Source: Bacteroidota bacterium
GTDB taxonomy: Bacteria > Bacteroidota > Bacteroidia > Bacteroidales > JAGONC01
DNA: 64,000 nt
NCBI GenBank assembly: GCA_026391695.1
Contig: JAPLDP010000070.1
Location: 31,973-95,972, forward strand
Direction: 5' to 3'
Shown piece after piece: positions 51,951-61,324 of this stretch; the first letter of the stretch is position 1; each line of letters opens with the position of its first letter. Both the position numbers and the translations under genes were made by a program. The notes under the pieces are model-generated. The model saw only the letters and a list, made by a program, of their open reading frames with translations. It was not told the DNA's origin and ran no database searches.

Positions 51951-54149
51951 ATGAAGGTTTATCAAACTAGTGAAATCAAGAATATTGCTCTGATTGGCGG
52001 CGCGAAATCGGGAAAAACGACGCTGGCTGAATCTATGTTGTTTGAAGGTGGTAACATCAACCGCAGGGGTTCTGTCGAAGATAAGAATACGGTATCAGAT
52101 TACAGGGATATTGAACTGGAACGCCAGAACTCAGTCTTTGCTTCTGTTCTTTATGCCGAATTTAACGGGAAAAAAATCAATATTCTCGATACCCCGGGGT
52201 TTGATGATTTCGTGGGAGAGGTTATTTCCTCACTTTATGTTGCTGATACAACCATTATGTTAGTCAATGCACAGAGCGGCATTGAGGTCGGAACTGAAGT
52301 CACATGGAGAATCACCGCTAAATATCATAAACCTGTCATCTTTGCAGTTAACCACCTGGAGCATGAGCATGCAAACTTTGATGAAGTCATAACACAGTTG
52401 AAGCATCGTTTTGGTAGTGGTGTTACCCTCGTTCAATACCCCATTAATCCGGGGCTCGGATTTAATTCCATTATCGACCTTCTGAAAATGAAGATGTTTA
52501 AATACCCTGAAGGTGGCGGCAAACCCGACATCACAGATATACCTGCTTCTGAGCAGGCCAAGGCAGAAGAGTTGCATAATAAACTTATTGAGGACCTTGC
52601 AGCCAATGATGAGAAACTTATGGAGGTCTTCTTCGAAAATGGCAAGCTTACCGAAGATGAAATTAATCAGGGATTGCGCATTGGACTGAATTCCAGGGGA
52701 TTTTTCCCGGTTCTTTGTGTCAATGGCAAACATAATATGGGCGTCGGCCGTCTGCTTGAATTCATCTCACAGAATGCACCCTCTCCCAATGAAGTGCCAC
52801 AACCTAAGACTACCGACGGAAAAGAGCTGAAATGCAATCCTGGTGCAACGCCATCGGCCTTTATCTTTAAAACCACTATCGAATCACATCTCGGGGAAGT
52901 GTCATTCTTTAAAGTATATTCCGGTACCCTAAATGAAGGGATTGACTTGATAAATGCCCGTAATAAATCCAAAGAAAGGATCACTCAACTTTTTGTATTC
53001 TGTGGTAAAAATAGGGAAAAAGTCGAAAAAGTATTCACCGGCGATATAGCTGCCACGATTAAACTGAAAAACACAATAACCAATGACACCTTGAACTCGG
53101 CACAGAATGCAGATGATGCAGTTACTCCTATTGCATTCCCCGATCCGAAGTTCAGGATGGCTGTGAAAGCCAAAAACACAGCCGATGATGAAAAACTCAG
53201 CTCAGCCCTGAATGACATGAAAAAGTCGGATCCGACACTTCTTCCCGGTTACTACAAAGAACTACGCCAGCTGATTATCGAAGGACAGGGAGAACTTCAC
53301 CTGAATATTGCCAAATGGCACCTTGAAAATCAATATAAGATACCCATTGAGTTCCTCGCACCTAAAATACCGTACCGTGAAACAATCACCAAGGTATCCC
53401 AGGCTACGTACCAGCATAAAAAACAATCGGGAGGAGCAGGTCAGTTCGGAGAAGTCAGCATGCTCATTGAACCGTACACCGAAGGTTCACCTGAGCCGGG
53501 AAAATTTAAGCTCAAGCAGACCATGCGCAAATCATCGGTGACTCCTCTTGCTATCCAAAAAGGTGATACAGAGTTCGCTGTAAACGTAAGGGGAAAGGAT
53601 GAGATTAAACTGGATTGGGGTGGCAAACTCATGTATTATAACTGCATTGTCGGCGGATCTATTGATGCGCGATTCCTCCCGGCTATATTGAAGGGGCTCA
53701 TGGAAAGAATGGAAGAAGGACCACTCACAGGTTCTTATGCTCGTGATATCCGTGTTTGCGTTTACGATGGACGCATGCACCCGGTTGACTCCAATGAAAT
53801 ATCGTTCAAGATTGCCGGTAAGACCGCTTTCAGCATGGCCTTCAAGGAAGCTTCTCCCAAGATCCTCGAACCTATATATGACCTTGAGGTGATTGTCCCC
53901 GAAGATAAGATGGGTAATGTGATGACCGACCTGCAGAGCCGCCGTGCCGTCATCATGGGCATGGAACATGGTACTATCAAAGCACGTGTGCCTCTGGCAG
54001 AAATGGGACGCTACTCCACAGCTTTGAGTTCTCTTACCAGCGGCTGGGCTACCTATTCGATGAAATTCGCCGAATATGCACCGGTACCTGCCGATGTCCA
54101 GGATAAACTGCTGAAAGAATACGAAGAACAAGCGAAAGAAGAAGAATAG
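51951..54149 (+). CDS. EF-G paralogue (EF-G2 type) with altered GTPase motifs
   Basis: A 732-residue translation factor of EF-G layout: G domain, domains II to V (RVPLAEMGRYSTALSSLTSG near the end). The P-loop GGAKSGKTT is present, but the switch II motif reads DTPGFDDF, with Phe84 in place of the catalytic His of DTPGHVDF, and the NKxD base motif reads NHLE (134-137). It thus fits the Bacteroidota EF-G2 group, for which a translocase lacking GTPase activity has been reported in Bacteroides. The canonical fusA is presumably elsewhere. The gene stands alone with its own promoter and is followed at once by a heptamer stem-loop. Confidence 0.88.
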   Translation: MKVYQTSEIKNIALIGGAKSGKTTLAESMLFEGGNINRRGSVEDKNTVSDYRDIELERQNSVFASVLYAEFNGKKINILDTPGFDDFVGEVISSLYVADTTIMLVNAQSGIEVGTEVTWRITAKYHKPVIFAVNHLEHEHANFDEVITQLKHRFGSGVTLVQYPINPGLGFNSIIDLLKMKMFKYPEGGGKPDITDIPASEQAKAEELHNKLIEDLAANDEKLMEVFFENGKLTEDEINQGLRIGLNSRGFFPVLCVNGKHNMGVGRLLEFISQNAPSPNEVPQPKTTDGKELKCNPGATPSAFIFKTTIESHLGEVSFFKVYSGTLNEGIDLINARNKSKERITQLFVFCGKNREKVEKVFTGDIAATIKLKNTITNDTLNSAQNADDAVTPIAFPDPKFRMAVKAKNTADDEKLSSALNDMKKSDPTLLPGYYKELRQLIIEGQGELHLNIAKWHLENQYKIPIEFLAPKIPYRETITKVSQATYQHKKQSGGAGQFGEVSMLIEPYTEGSPEPGKFKLKQTMRKSSVTPLAIQKGDTEFAVNVRGKDEIKLDWGGKLMYYNCIVGGSIDARFLPAILKGLMERMEEGPLTGSYARDIRVCVYDGRMHPVDSNEISFKIAGKTAFSMAFKEASPKILEPIYDLEVIVPEDKMGNVMTDLQSRRAVIMGMEHGTIKARVPLAEMGRYSTALSSLTSGWATYSMKFAEYAPVPADVQDKLLKEYEEQAKEEE

Positions 54150-54151
54150 CC

Positions 54152-54223
54152 CAAGTTGCAGGTTACAAGTTACAGGTTATTTAATGTCAAAGAACCTGTA
54201 ACCTGCAACATGCAACCTGTAAC
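54152..54223. repeat. heptamer stem-loop, aacctgY family, after the EF-G-like gene
   Basis: Left arm gttgcaggttacaagttacaggtt; loop atttaatgtcaaag; right arm aacctgtaacctgcaacatg then caacctgtaac. It begins 3 bp after the stop codon. Confidence 0.7.
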
Positions 54224-54242
54224 AATAAAGATTTTATCCCTT

Positions 54243-55382
54243 TTACAGAAACATTTCCACTAACTCCGCATAATTCCCAGGTGCCAACTTATATTGATTT
54301 CCACTGGCTTCATTGAGCTTCATTACATTGATGATTTCCTGTTTGTTGTCTTTTCCAATACCCATTTCAATTAATCTGACTGGGCATTCAATAGACCGGA
54401 AAAAAGTCTCAAATGCCTCGATAGTCTGCCCGGCAGACTTCACTCCAAAAACATTTTTCCCTAATTCAGCTATTCTGTGTGGGATTTTATTCCTGTGAAA
54501 CTTCAGCCAGGCAGGATATACAATCGATAAAGATGCTCCATGGGGAAGGTCAAACAAAAGCGACAGAACATGTCCGATGCTATGCACACCCCAATCACCC
54601 CATTTACGTCCATTTATGGTCAGCTTATTCAGCGCTGCAGTGGCAGCATACATGACCTTTGCCCTTAAATCATAGTTATGCAGGTTATTCAAAAGTGGTT
54701 GACTGCATGCGATAGCTTCCTGCAAGATAGCATAAACAAAACGGTCGGAAAGGGTTGCATCACCTTCACCGAAGTATGCTTCAAGACAATGGGCTGTCAT
54801 ATCTGCTATACCGTAAGCTGTATAATTCCTTGGCACAGAAAAGGTGTTCTGTGGATCAAGAAATGAATAGCGGGGATACAAGAGGTCATGACCAAAGCCT
54901 ATCTTTTGACGGGTTTTATTATTCTGAACTACGGCAAACGGATTCATCTCTGATCCCGTAGCTGCAAGCGTTGGAACAGCAATTAGAGGAATTGCCTTGT
55001 GTGGCCTGGTTCTTTCTGAATAGAAATACCAGCCCGTATGATCTACCGGTATCGTAATGGAGATAATTTTTGCCGAATCGATAACACTGCCTCCACCGAC
55101 AGCCAGGATTATATCTACTTGTTTTTCCTTTCCCAGCTTGGCGGCTGCGTCGACATCTTCTATAATGGGATTAGGACGTATCCCCGGATATTCAAATACC
55201 TCAGCATCAATCTTATTCAGTTGTTCCATGACCTTATCATAGATACCGTTATGTTTGATGGAACCACCACCATAAATAAGCAGTACCCTGTGGCCAGATC
55301 CTTTCACTGACCTCCCCAGATCATTCAGGACATCTTTACCAAAATATAACCTGGTCGGATTATATGCAACAAAATTTTCCAT
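54243..55382 (-). CDS. iron-containing alcohol dehydrogenase (BdhA/YqhD-like)
   Basis: A 379-residue group III dehydrogenase that reduces aldehydes to alcohols with NAD(P)H. Cofactor segments LLIYGGGSIKHNGIYDKV and LAVGGGSVIDSAK, and metal ligands in the stretch ADMTAHCLEAYF, HSIGHVLSLLFDLPHGASLS (two His). Closest in pattern to butanol dehydrogenase. The ATG at 55382 fits the family; a longer reading to 55421 adds 13 unconserved residues. It is convergent with the EF-G gene. Confidence 0.92.
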   Translation of the reverse strand: MENFVAYNPTRLYFGKDVLNDLGRSVKGSGHRVLLIYGGGSIKHNGIYDKVMEQLNKIDAEVFEYPGIRPNPIIEDVDAAAKLGKEKQVDIILAVGGGSVIDSAKIISITIPVDHTGWYFYSERTRPHKAIPLIAVPTLAATGSEMNPFAVVQNNKTRQKIGFGHDLLYPRYSFLDPQNTFSVPRNYTAYGIADMTAHCLEAYFGEGDATLSDRFVYAILQEAIACSQPLLNNLHNYDLRAKVMYAATAALNKLTINGRKWGDWGVHSIGHVLSLLFDLPHGASLSIVYPAWLKFHRNKIPHRIAELGKNVFGVKSAGQTIEAFETFFRSIECPVRLIEMGIGKDNKQEIINVMKLNEASGNQYKLAPGNYAELVEMFL

Positions 55383-55449
55383 ACGTATAATTTTAATAAT
55401 CTGTTTGTTCCCGGTAACCAAACCTTACCGTATTATCCAGAAAATATGC

Positions 55450-55545
55450 CTGCCGACTGGCGACTGCCGACTGCCGACTGTCAACCCCGATCTCGCTCAC
55501 TTCGTTCGCTCGTCGGGACGTCGCTTCGCTCCGCTGCCGACTTCT
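55450..55545. repeat. heptamer repeats, tgccgac family, between the dehydrogenase and mnmA
   Basis: Units tgccgac, tggcgac, tgccgac, tgccgac, tgtcaac (55450-55484) followed by a cccga...tcggg hairpin and a final tgccgac near 55534. Period 7 bp, as in the other arrays. Confidence 0.6.
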
Positions 55546-56608
55546 AACCTATCACCCCGCTGCCATAGCATATTTTCTCATCTTTGTCGTACACCACTCC
55601 AAATTGCCCTGGTGCCAGTCCGGCGATCTTTTCCTCTGACCTGATCTGGAAAATGTCACCGTCTTTTGTAATAATTCCCTTGGTGAATTCAGGTGTATGA
55701 CGTATCTTGAAGGTGATCTCAACCCCTTTGGAATAATCTTTAAAAGGGTCTCCTGAGATAAACTCAAATCCTTCCAGATTTACGACATCACTGTATTGTG
55801 TCGCCGGATCATAACCATTGGAAACGTATATGATATTCTCCTTAACATCTTTCTTGACAACAAACCATGGGCCCTGGCCAAGGCCCAAGCCTCTGCGCTG
55901 ACCAATGGTATGAAACCAGTACCCGTTATGTGTACCCAGAATGCGACCTGTTTCCAATTCTATAATGGAACCCTTTTTCTCCCCGACATACCGTTTAATG
56001 AATTCATTATAATTGATCTTGCCCAAAAAGCATATACCCTGGCTGTCCCTGCGATGTGCGCTGGGCAAACCTTCCTGCGCTGCCTTATGGCGGACATCTT
56101 TTTTCAGGTAATATGCCAGTGGGAACATCACCTTTGATAGCTGCTGGTAAGTGATGTGCGACAGAAAATAGGTCTGGTCTTTCACCCTGTCTTTTGCAGT
56201 ATGAAGAAAACAGGTGTCATCTTCATTTATGATATGAGCATAATGTCCAGTGGCAATCTTGTCAAAATATTTGCCCATCTTATCTTCAAAGCTGCCGAAC
56301 TTGATGAACCGGTTGCACATGACATCAGGATTGGGTGTAAGCCCTCGCCTCACCGAATCAAGAGTATAGCTTATTACCCTGTTCCAGTATTCTTCATGAA
56401 GGTTAATCACTTCAAACCGGCAGTTATACTTCTTGGCTATGTAAGTGGTGATCTCAATATCCTCTTCTGAAGGGCAGTCCATGAATCCAGGTTCCTCCTC
56501 CATTCCAATCTGAATATAAAATATAAACGGATCATATCCTTGTTCTTTTAATAAAGGAATGATTACGCTGCTGTCGACACCTCCCGATACCAATGCGGCT
56601 ATATTCAT
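55544..56608 (-). CDS. mnmA: tRNA-specific 2-thiouridylase MnmA
   Basis: It makes the 2-thio group of wobble uridine 34 in tRNAs for Lys, Glu and Gln. The PP-loop SGGVDSSVI is at the N-terminus. The two catalytic cysteines lie in NPDVMCNRFIKFG and SQGICFLGK. 354 residues, complete. The stop codon touches the heptamer array (the last tgccgac). Confidence 0.95.
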   Translation of the reverse strand: MNIAALVSGGVDSSVIIPLLKEQGYDPFIFYIQIGMEEEPGFMDCPSEEDIEITTYIAKKYNCRFEVINLHEEYWNRVISYTLDSVRRGLTPNPDVMCNRFIKFGSFEDKMGKYFDKIATGHYAHIINEDDTCFLHTAKDRVKDQTYFLSHITYQQLSKVMFPLAYYLKKDVRHKAAQEGLPSAHRRDSQGICFLGKINYNEFIKRYVGEKKGSIIELETGRILGTHNGYWFHTIGQRRGLGLGQGPWFVVKKDVKENIIYVSNGYDPATQYSDVVNLEGFEFISGDPFKDYSKGVEITFKIRHTPEFTKGIITKDGDIFQIRSEEKIAGLAPGQFGVVYDKDEKICYGSGVIG

Positions 56609-56632
56609 GGATTGAGCTTATAAAATGGACTG

Positions 56633-56640
56633 CAAAATTA
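56633..56640 (-). promoter_or_regulatory. -7 promoter box of mnmA
   Basis: On the minus strand: taattttg, 25 bp ahead of the ATG, giving a leader of about 18 nt. Confidence 0.5.
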
Positions 56641-56743
56641 GATAAATGTTGTTTATTGTAGTCATTTTGAAATATCAATTTGCTATATCCCTGAAATTTA
56701 GCTATATTTACCGGGGTAATTTATCCTCACCCTTCTTATTAGA

Positions 56744-58876
56744 ATGAAAAAAAGAATCATCCATATTCTTTTTCATCCATTAATACTAAGCTTGCCGTTT
56801 GCAGTGACTATCATCCTGCTTTTACCTCCCATATTCGATCGCTACAGGGCGGTACTCCTTATGAAACAAAATGTTGGTACACGAAAAGTCATTTATCACG
56901 ATTTCGATCACGATAGTATTAGTGAAGAAATATACCTGGCGACTGAACAACCTGAAGGGAATATATTTTCAACAGTTCTTATCCATAAAAATGGAAAAGT
57001 ATTTGAACAGCCACGTTTACCAGGTAATTTCAGACCGGATAGACCTTACATGTTTGGTGATTATAATGGAAATGGTATGGACGAGATATACATTTTTACA
57101 TATAGAAATGACTCCATTTTTATTAACGGGCTCGAGCCGATTTCGAGGAATAAGTTTTTTATAACTATCAATCAAAAGGTGAAATATGTCTGTAATTATA
57201 TTCTCGACAAAGATGGTAATATTGATTTTGCGATGGATTCGGTAGGTGTTTTCGATTTGAACCGGGATGGTATGAAAGAGATTGTTTTTTCAATTTATAC
57301 GGCATGGTCAGGTCAACCACGAAATATCTTTGCTTTCGACAGGGCAAATGATACAATTATTTCCTCTCCGATTTCCGGTACAGCTTTATATGAACCGATA
57401 AAATTCGATTTAAATAATGATACCTTTTATGAAATAATGGGTAATACCAATGCTTATGGAAATCGCAAAGAACTTGCATATGCCGATACCTGCACATGGT
57501 TGATGGTATTGGATCATCAATTAAATTTTCTTTTTCCTCCCAGGTGCATCGGTGAACATCATTCATGGCTCCAGGTGGCGCCTTTCAGGGATAAAAATAA
57601 TATTTACATTGCAGCTCTGGATATAGAAAAAAGTACGGATGCTCCTGAATCTTCTTTATCCCTATTTGATATTAATGACAATCCGCTTCATCATCGAATC
57701 CTTGAAAATAAATTTGAAGAAGACTATTCTTATTTGTTTACTCTGGATAAATTTAATAGAAATAAACTCTGCCTGGTATATGAAGATGGCACTGTTAAAC
57801 AGTTTAACAGTGATCTGGATATTATTAACAAGAAAAAGATCAAGATTGGCAGAATAGGTTTATCATTGGCTCCGCCTTATATGACTGATATTGACAATGA
57901 TGGGGATGAGGAGTTTCTTTTCCCTACCATAGATTTTCAGAACATTGTTTTAACAAGGAATGATTTCTCATATCCAGTCGTTATTAATATTGGTTTATCA
58001 GAAATTCGATCGTTTGATTTTTCAGTTAAACTGGCAAAGCAAGAAAGGCCACTGCTTTTTATTCAACACGACGAACAAACTTATCTGTATAGTTATTTCA
58101 AGAATCCTTTATTCTTTCTTCAATATTTTATTTATATCGGCATTTACTTATTTATTGCTATTATTATTTTTGTCAGCCAAAAAACTCAGCAAATTCGCAT
58201 CAAACGAAAATATGACCTGCCGAATGAGATAGCGCAGCTTCAGATGAAATTCATCCAGACCCAGATTGACCCGCATTTTACTCTTAACCTGATCAATTCC
58301 ATCGGAAACCTCTTCGAAAAAAGAGATACGGAAAAAGCAAACCTTGTCTTTGGTAAATACACCAAATTGCTGAGGAATTCTCTTTTAAACTCCGACAATA
58401 CTGCTATTCCACTTTCTGAGGAAATTGATTATGTGTCTAATTACCTCGAGCTGGAAAAATTCAGAATGGATGATAAATTTGAATACAACATACGGATTGA
58501 TGAGAATATCGACACACAGACCATCATTCCCAAGATGCTGGTACACACCTTTGCTGAAAATGCAATTATACATGGAATCAAGCATCTCAAAGGGAATGGG
58601 ATACTGAATATTTCAATCAAATCGGAAGATAAGAATCTGTTGATCTGCATAGCGGATAATGGCATTGGCCGCGCAAAAGAAAAGGAGTATTCACAATTCT
58701 CCGCCGGCCGCGGACTGCATATCCTCGACCAGATACTTCAAATCTATTTTCAATTATACAATGTGAAGATCACCTATGAAGTGAATGATCTCTATGATAA
58801 CTCCAATCAGCCGTCCGGAACGAAAGTAGAGATTACTATACCTGAAGGGGGAGGAAAGATGAAAGATGAAAGATGA
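56744..58876 (+). CDS. LytS-type sensor histidine kinase with FG-GAP-like sensor domain
   Basis: A 710-residue membrane kinase. TM1 at about 14-34, TM2 at about 455-477. The periplasmic part between them has several D-x-(D/N)-x-(D/N)-G loops (DYNGNGMDEIYIF, DLNRDGMKEIVFS, DIDNDGDEEFLF), the calcium-type loops of FG-GAP/VCBS beta-propellers, so it probably folds as a propeller. The cytoplasmic His_kinase domain has TQIDPHFTLNLINSI with the phospho-histidine, followed by an ATPase domain (FAENAIIHGIKH, DNGIGRAKEK). The last codons (GKMKDER) are encoded by gatgaaa heptamers. The response regulator follows directly. Confidence 0.9.
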   Translation: MKKRIIHILFHPLILSLPFAVTIILLLPPIFDRYRAVLLMKQNVGTRKVIYHDFDHDSISEEIYLATEQPEGNIFSTVLIHKNGKVFEQPRLPGNFRPDRPYMFGDYNGNGMDEIYIFTYRNDSIFINGLEPISRNKFFITINQKVKYVCNYILDKDGNIDFAMDSVGVFDLNRDGMKEIVFSIYTAWSGQPRNIFAFDRANDTIISSPISGTALYEPIKFDLNNDTFYEIMGNTNAYGNRKELAYADTCTWLMVLDHQLNFLFPPRCIGEHHSWLQVAPFRDKNNIYIAALDIEKSTDAPESSLSLFDINDNPLHHRILENKFEEDYSYLFTLDKFNRNKLCLVYEDGTVKQFNSDLDIINKKKIKIGRIGLSLAPPYMTDIDNDGDEEFLFPTIDFQNIVLTRNDFSYPVVINIGLSEIRSFDFSVKLAKQERPLLFIQHDEQTYLYSYFKNPLFFLQYFIYIGIYLFIAIIIFVSQKTQQIRIKRKYDLPNEIAQLQMKFIQTQIDPHFTLNLINSIGNLFEKRDTEKANLVFGKYTKLLRNSLLNSDNTAIPLSEEIDYVSNYLELEKFRMDDKFEYNIRIDENIDTQTIIPKMLVHTFAENAIIHGIKHLKGNGILNISIKSEDKNLLICIADNGIGRAKEKEYSQFSAGRGLHILDQILQIYFQLYNVKITYEVNDLYDNSNQPSGTKVEITIPEGGGKMKDER

Positions 58877-58905
58877 AAAATTTTTATTAATGAAAACCAT
58901 TTCAT
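58853..58905. repeat. heptamer repeat, gatgaaa family, at the kinase/regulator junction
   Basis: Three gatgaaa units overlap the last kinase codons; a variant of the family core (tttttattaatgaaaaccat) holds the start codon of the regulator. Confidence 0.6.
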
Positions 58906-59504
58906 GCTTTGTTGTTGATGATGAACGCGATGCCCGCGAGCGACTCGCCATTCTCCTCACCAAATTCGATGACGTAAAAGTCATCGGAATGGAGGGCGAT
59001 CCTGAACAGGCCATTGAATCAATCTTACATAAAAAACCTGACCTCGTCTTCATCGACGTTGAAATGCCCCGAATGAGCGGCTTTGATGTCGTAAAAGCCA
59101 TCAAATCAAAAGACTTCCATCCCACATTTATCTTTGTGACCGATTATAACCAATACGCCATTAAAGCCATAAAAAATGAGGCATTCGACTTTTTACTCAA
59201 GCCTGTCGACATCGATGAACTAAAAGATACCCTGCACCGCTTCCGCGAATGCCATAAATTGCAGTACGGCACAGGAACAGGTCAGCATATTCCCCTGGAT
59301 GAAGTTCATCTAAGTGAGAGGGAAAAGGAGATCCTGCGGCTATTAGTGCAATGTAAGACCTCCAGGCAAATTGCCGAAGAACTGTTTATAAGCAAAAACA
59401 CTGTCGATACTCACCGCCGCAATCTCCTTGAAAAAACAGGCCTGAAAAACACCCATGAACTGATCCTCTGGGCTATTGAAAATGGGATGAAAGATGAAAA
59501 ATGA
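58890..59504 (+). CDS. response regulator, receiver plus LuxR-type HTH
   Basis: A 204-residue regulator. The receiver has the acidic pair (VVDDERDA), the phospho-acceptor Asp56 in LVFIDVEMP and the Lys in LLKPVD. The output is a LuxR/NarL winged helix (LSEREKEILRLLVQCKTSRQ then NTVDTHRRNLLEKTGL). LytS-type kinases normally pair with LytTR regulators, so the LuxR output is a less usual combination. The ATG at 58890 is chosen; 58866 lies within the preceding gene's end. The last residues (GMKDEK) come from the next heptamer array. Confidence 0.92.
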   Translation: MKTISCFVVDDERDARERLAILLTKFDDVKVIGMEGDPEQAIESILHKKPDLVFIDVEMPRMSGFDVVKAIKSKDFHPTFIFVTDYNQYAIKAIKNEAFDFLLKPVDIDELKDTLHRFRECHKLQYGTGTGQHIPLDEVHLSEREKEILRLLVQCKTSRQIAEELFISKNTVDTHRRNLLEKTGLKNTHELILWAIENGMKDEK

Positions 59505-59576
59505 AAGATAAAAGATGCAAGATTATCAATGAATAATACCATATTTATTTTTCATCTTTCATGTTTCATCCTTCAT
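59481..59576. repeat. heptamer stem-loop, gatgaaa family, copy 1
   Basis: Left arm gatgaaagatgaaaaatgaaag; conserved loop around attatcaatgaataatacca; right arm ttttcatctttcatgtttca. The regulator's stop codon lies in the left arm. Confidence 0.72.
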
Positions 59577-59615
59577 TTTTACTCTTTTACCCTTGTATTA
59601 TTAAAGTAACTTCTT

Positions 59616-59623
59616 TAATTTTG
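59616..59623 (+). promoter_or_regulatory. promoter of the AAA/DUF4143 gene
   Basis: taattttg (TAnnTTTG) with a ttg at 59593, 20 bp upstream, the spacing expected of a Bacteroidota -33/-7 promoter. The ATG is 24 bp downstream. Confidence 0.6.
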
Positions 59624-59646
59624 CCTTGTATTTTTAAAATTTTAAA

Positions 59647-60957
59647 ATGAAAAGATTGATAGACGAACAACTTGAGCAGTGGAAAAACCAGAAAAGGCGA
59701 AAACCAATTATTATTCGTGGAGTACGGCAGGTAGGGAAAACATGGTCGGTGAAAGAATTTGGGAGAAAGTTTTTTTCAGATACCATACTTATTGATTTTG
59801 AACGAAATCCGGAGCTCAAACGGTTATTCATCGCCGACCTGAATCCAAAGCGGATATGTGCAGAGCTTGAAGTTATCCATAATAAAACGATTTCTCCCGG
59901 ACAAACCCTGCTATTCCTTGATGAGATTCAGGAATGCCCGTCTGCCATTCAATCTCTTCGTTATTTTTATGAAGAATATCCGGAGTTACATGTTATCGCA
60001 GCAGGTTCATTACTGGAGTTCTCAATGAATGAATTTTCATTTCCTGTCGGAAGAATCCAATTTATATGGATGCACCCGCTGGGATTTTCAGAATTTCTTA
60101 TGGCCACCGGTAACGAAAAAGCCGATGAGATCATTCATGCAAAACCGGAGCGTATTTCTGACACACTTCATGCTTTTCTACTTGATTTACTCCGGAAATA
60201 TATTTTAACCGGAGGCATGCCTGAGAGTGTCAGGACGTTTGCAGAGACCCTGTCTTATCAGGAATCACTTAAAGTCCTTGCCGAACTTGTTAATAGTTAC
60301 CGGTTGGATTTTTCAAAATATTCCCCCAGAGTCGATAAGGATTGTTTGAATTCCGTATTGAATTCAGTATCGCAATCCATTGGACAGCAAACAAAATATG
60401 CTCATCTTGCAGATGGGTTTACGAATCCCACCATTAAAAAGGCCTATCAGACACTTGAAAAGGCGAATATTTTTCATAAGATCCCGTCAGTTTATCCTGA
60501 TGCCAAACCACTTGGTGTCAATGTCAGAGAAAAAGTGTTCAAGACATTGATGGTTGATGTCGGGCTGATGCATCATTTTCGCGGAATTGAGTCCTTTAAG
60601 GAGTTCATGTTTTCAGACCTTATGCACCTTTATAAAGGGGCAATAGCTGAGCAGTTTGTCGGGCAGGAACTGAACCTGTCTCAGAACAGACAGCTCTACT
60701 ACTGGTCGCGGCAAGCAAAAAGCAGCAGCGCCGAGGTGGATTATGTCATTCAGGTTGGTGACAGCGTGTATCCCGTTGAAGTAAAAAGTGCTTCAGCCGG
60801 GCGTTTGAAGAGTATGCACCTTTTTTTGGATACCTATAAAAACACCCCTGAAGGGCTTATTTTTTATACAGGTCACTATGCCGTATTGCCACAACAAAAA
60901 ATCAAGTTCATCCCGCTATACTATGCGAATTCTGTGAGTATGAAAGAGTATAGATGA
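59647..60957 (+). CDS. AAA-family ATPase with DUF4143 domain
   Basis: A 436-residue protein. The P-loop IIIRGVRQVGKTWSVKE and Walker B TLLFLDEIQECP mark the AAA_14 domain; the C-terminal DUF4143 part contains a restriction-nuclease-like strand pattern (AEVDYVIQVGDSVYPVEVKS, with D...E-x-K). The family is widespread and of unknown role. The last residues (SMKEYR) are encoded by a heptamer array. Confidence 0.9.
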   Translation: MKRLIDEQLEQWKNQKRRKPIIIRGVRQVGKTWSVKEFGRKFFSDTILIDFERNPELKRLFIADLNPKRICAELEVIHNKTISPGQTLLFLDEIQECPSAIQSLRYFYEEYPELHVIAAGSLLEFSMNEFSFPVGRIQFIWMHPLGFSEFLMATGNEKADEIIHAKPERISDTLHAFLLDLLRKYILTGGMPESVRTFAETLSYQESLKVLAELVNSYRLDFSKYSPRVDKDCLNSVLNSVSQSIGQQTKYAHLADGFTNPTIKKAYQTLEKANIFHKIPSVYPDAKPLGVNVREKVFKTLMVDVGLMHHFRGIESFKEFMFSDLMHLYKGAIAEQFVGQELNLSQNRQLYYWSRQAKSSSAEVDYVIQVGDSVYPVEVKSASAGRLKSMHLFLDTYKNTPEGLIFYTGHYAVLPQQKIKFIPLYYANSVSMKEYR

Positions 60958-61035
60958 AAGAGTAAAGATGAAAGATGAAAGATGTAAGATTATTAATGAA
61001 TAATACCATTTTTATTTTTCATCTTTCATCTTTCA
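60943..61035. repeat. heptamer stem-loop, gatgaaa family, copy 2
   Basis: Left arm gatgaaagagtaaagatgaa then agatgaaagatg; loop taagattattaatgaataat; right arm catctttcatctttcatc. Both neighbouring genes end within it. Confidence 0.75.
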
Positions 61036-61324
61036 TCTTTAATTCCAATGGATTTCTTCTGCTATCCCAAATATGGAGTATGTGAATTTCCTAATTTTTT
61101 ACCTGATAGAATATCCGTTAATGAGCTTTGACGACAAAACGTTCTTCTCTGTTTTCAAGTTGTCGTCACATTTCAGGAAACCGGGAAAGCGTTTTGATTA
61201 TTTGCCTGAGAGAATGATCCAAACGGCTGCTATATGATTTATTTCCGATCCGTTGATACCAGTAGTCGAGAATTTGAATCCTGTCGGCAACAGCAATTTG
61301 CGACCAGATTATTCGCTGAGCCAT
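61019..61324 (-). pseudogene. RelE/ParE-type toxin remnant with three in-frame stops
   Basis: The frame starts MAQRIIWSQIAVADRIQILD, continues through KTLSRFPEM, then TGA, RQLENREERFVVKAH, TAA, RIFYQVKN, TAG, and EIHILHIWDSRRNPLELKMK. RIFYQV and HILHIWDSRRNP are the C-terminal signature of RelE/ParE toxins. The 102-codon frame has no insertion or deletion, only three nonsense codons. It overlaps the antitoxin gene by 16 bp, the standard arrangement. The last codons (KMKDER) lie in the heptamer array. Confidence 0.8.

Noticed and set aside
61019..61324. Stop-codon recoding in the toxin frame
   Set aside because: All three different stop codons occur, while every other gene in the window uses normal stops; nonsense decay is the better explanation.
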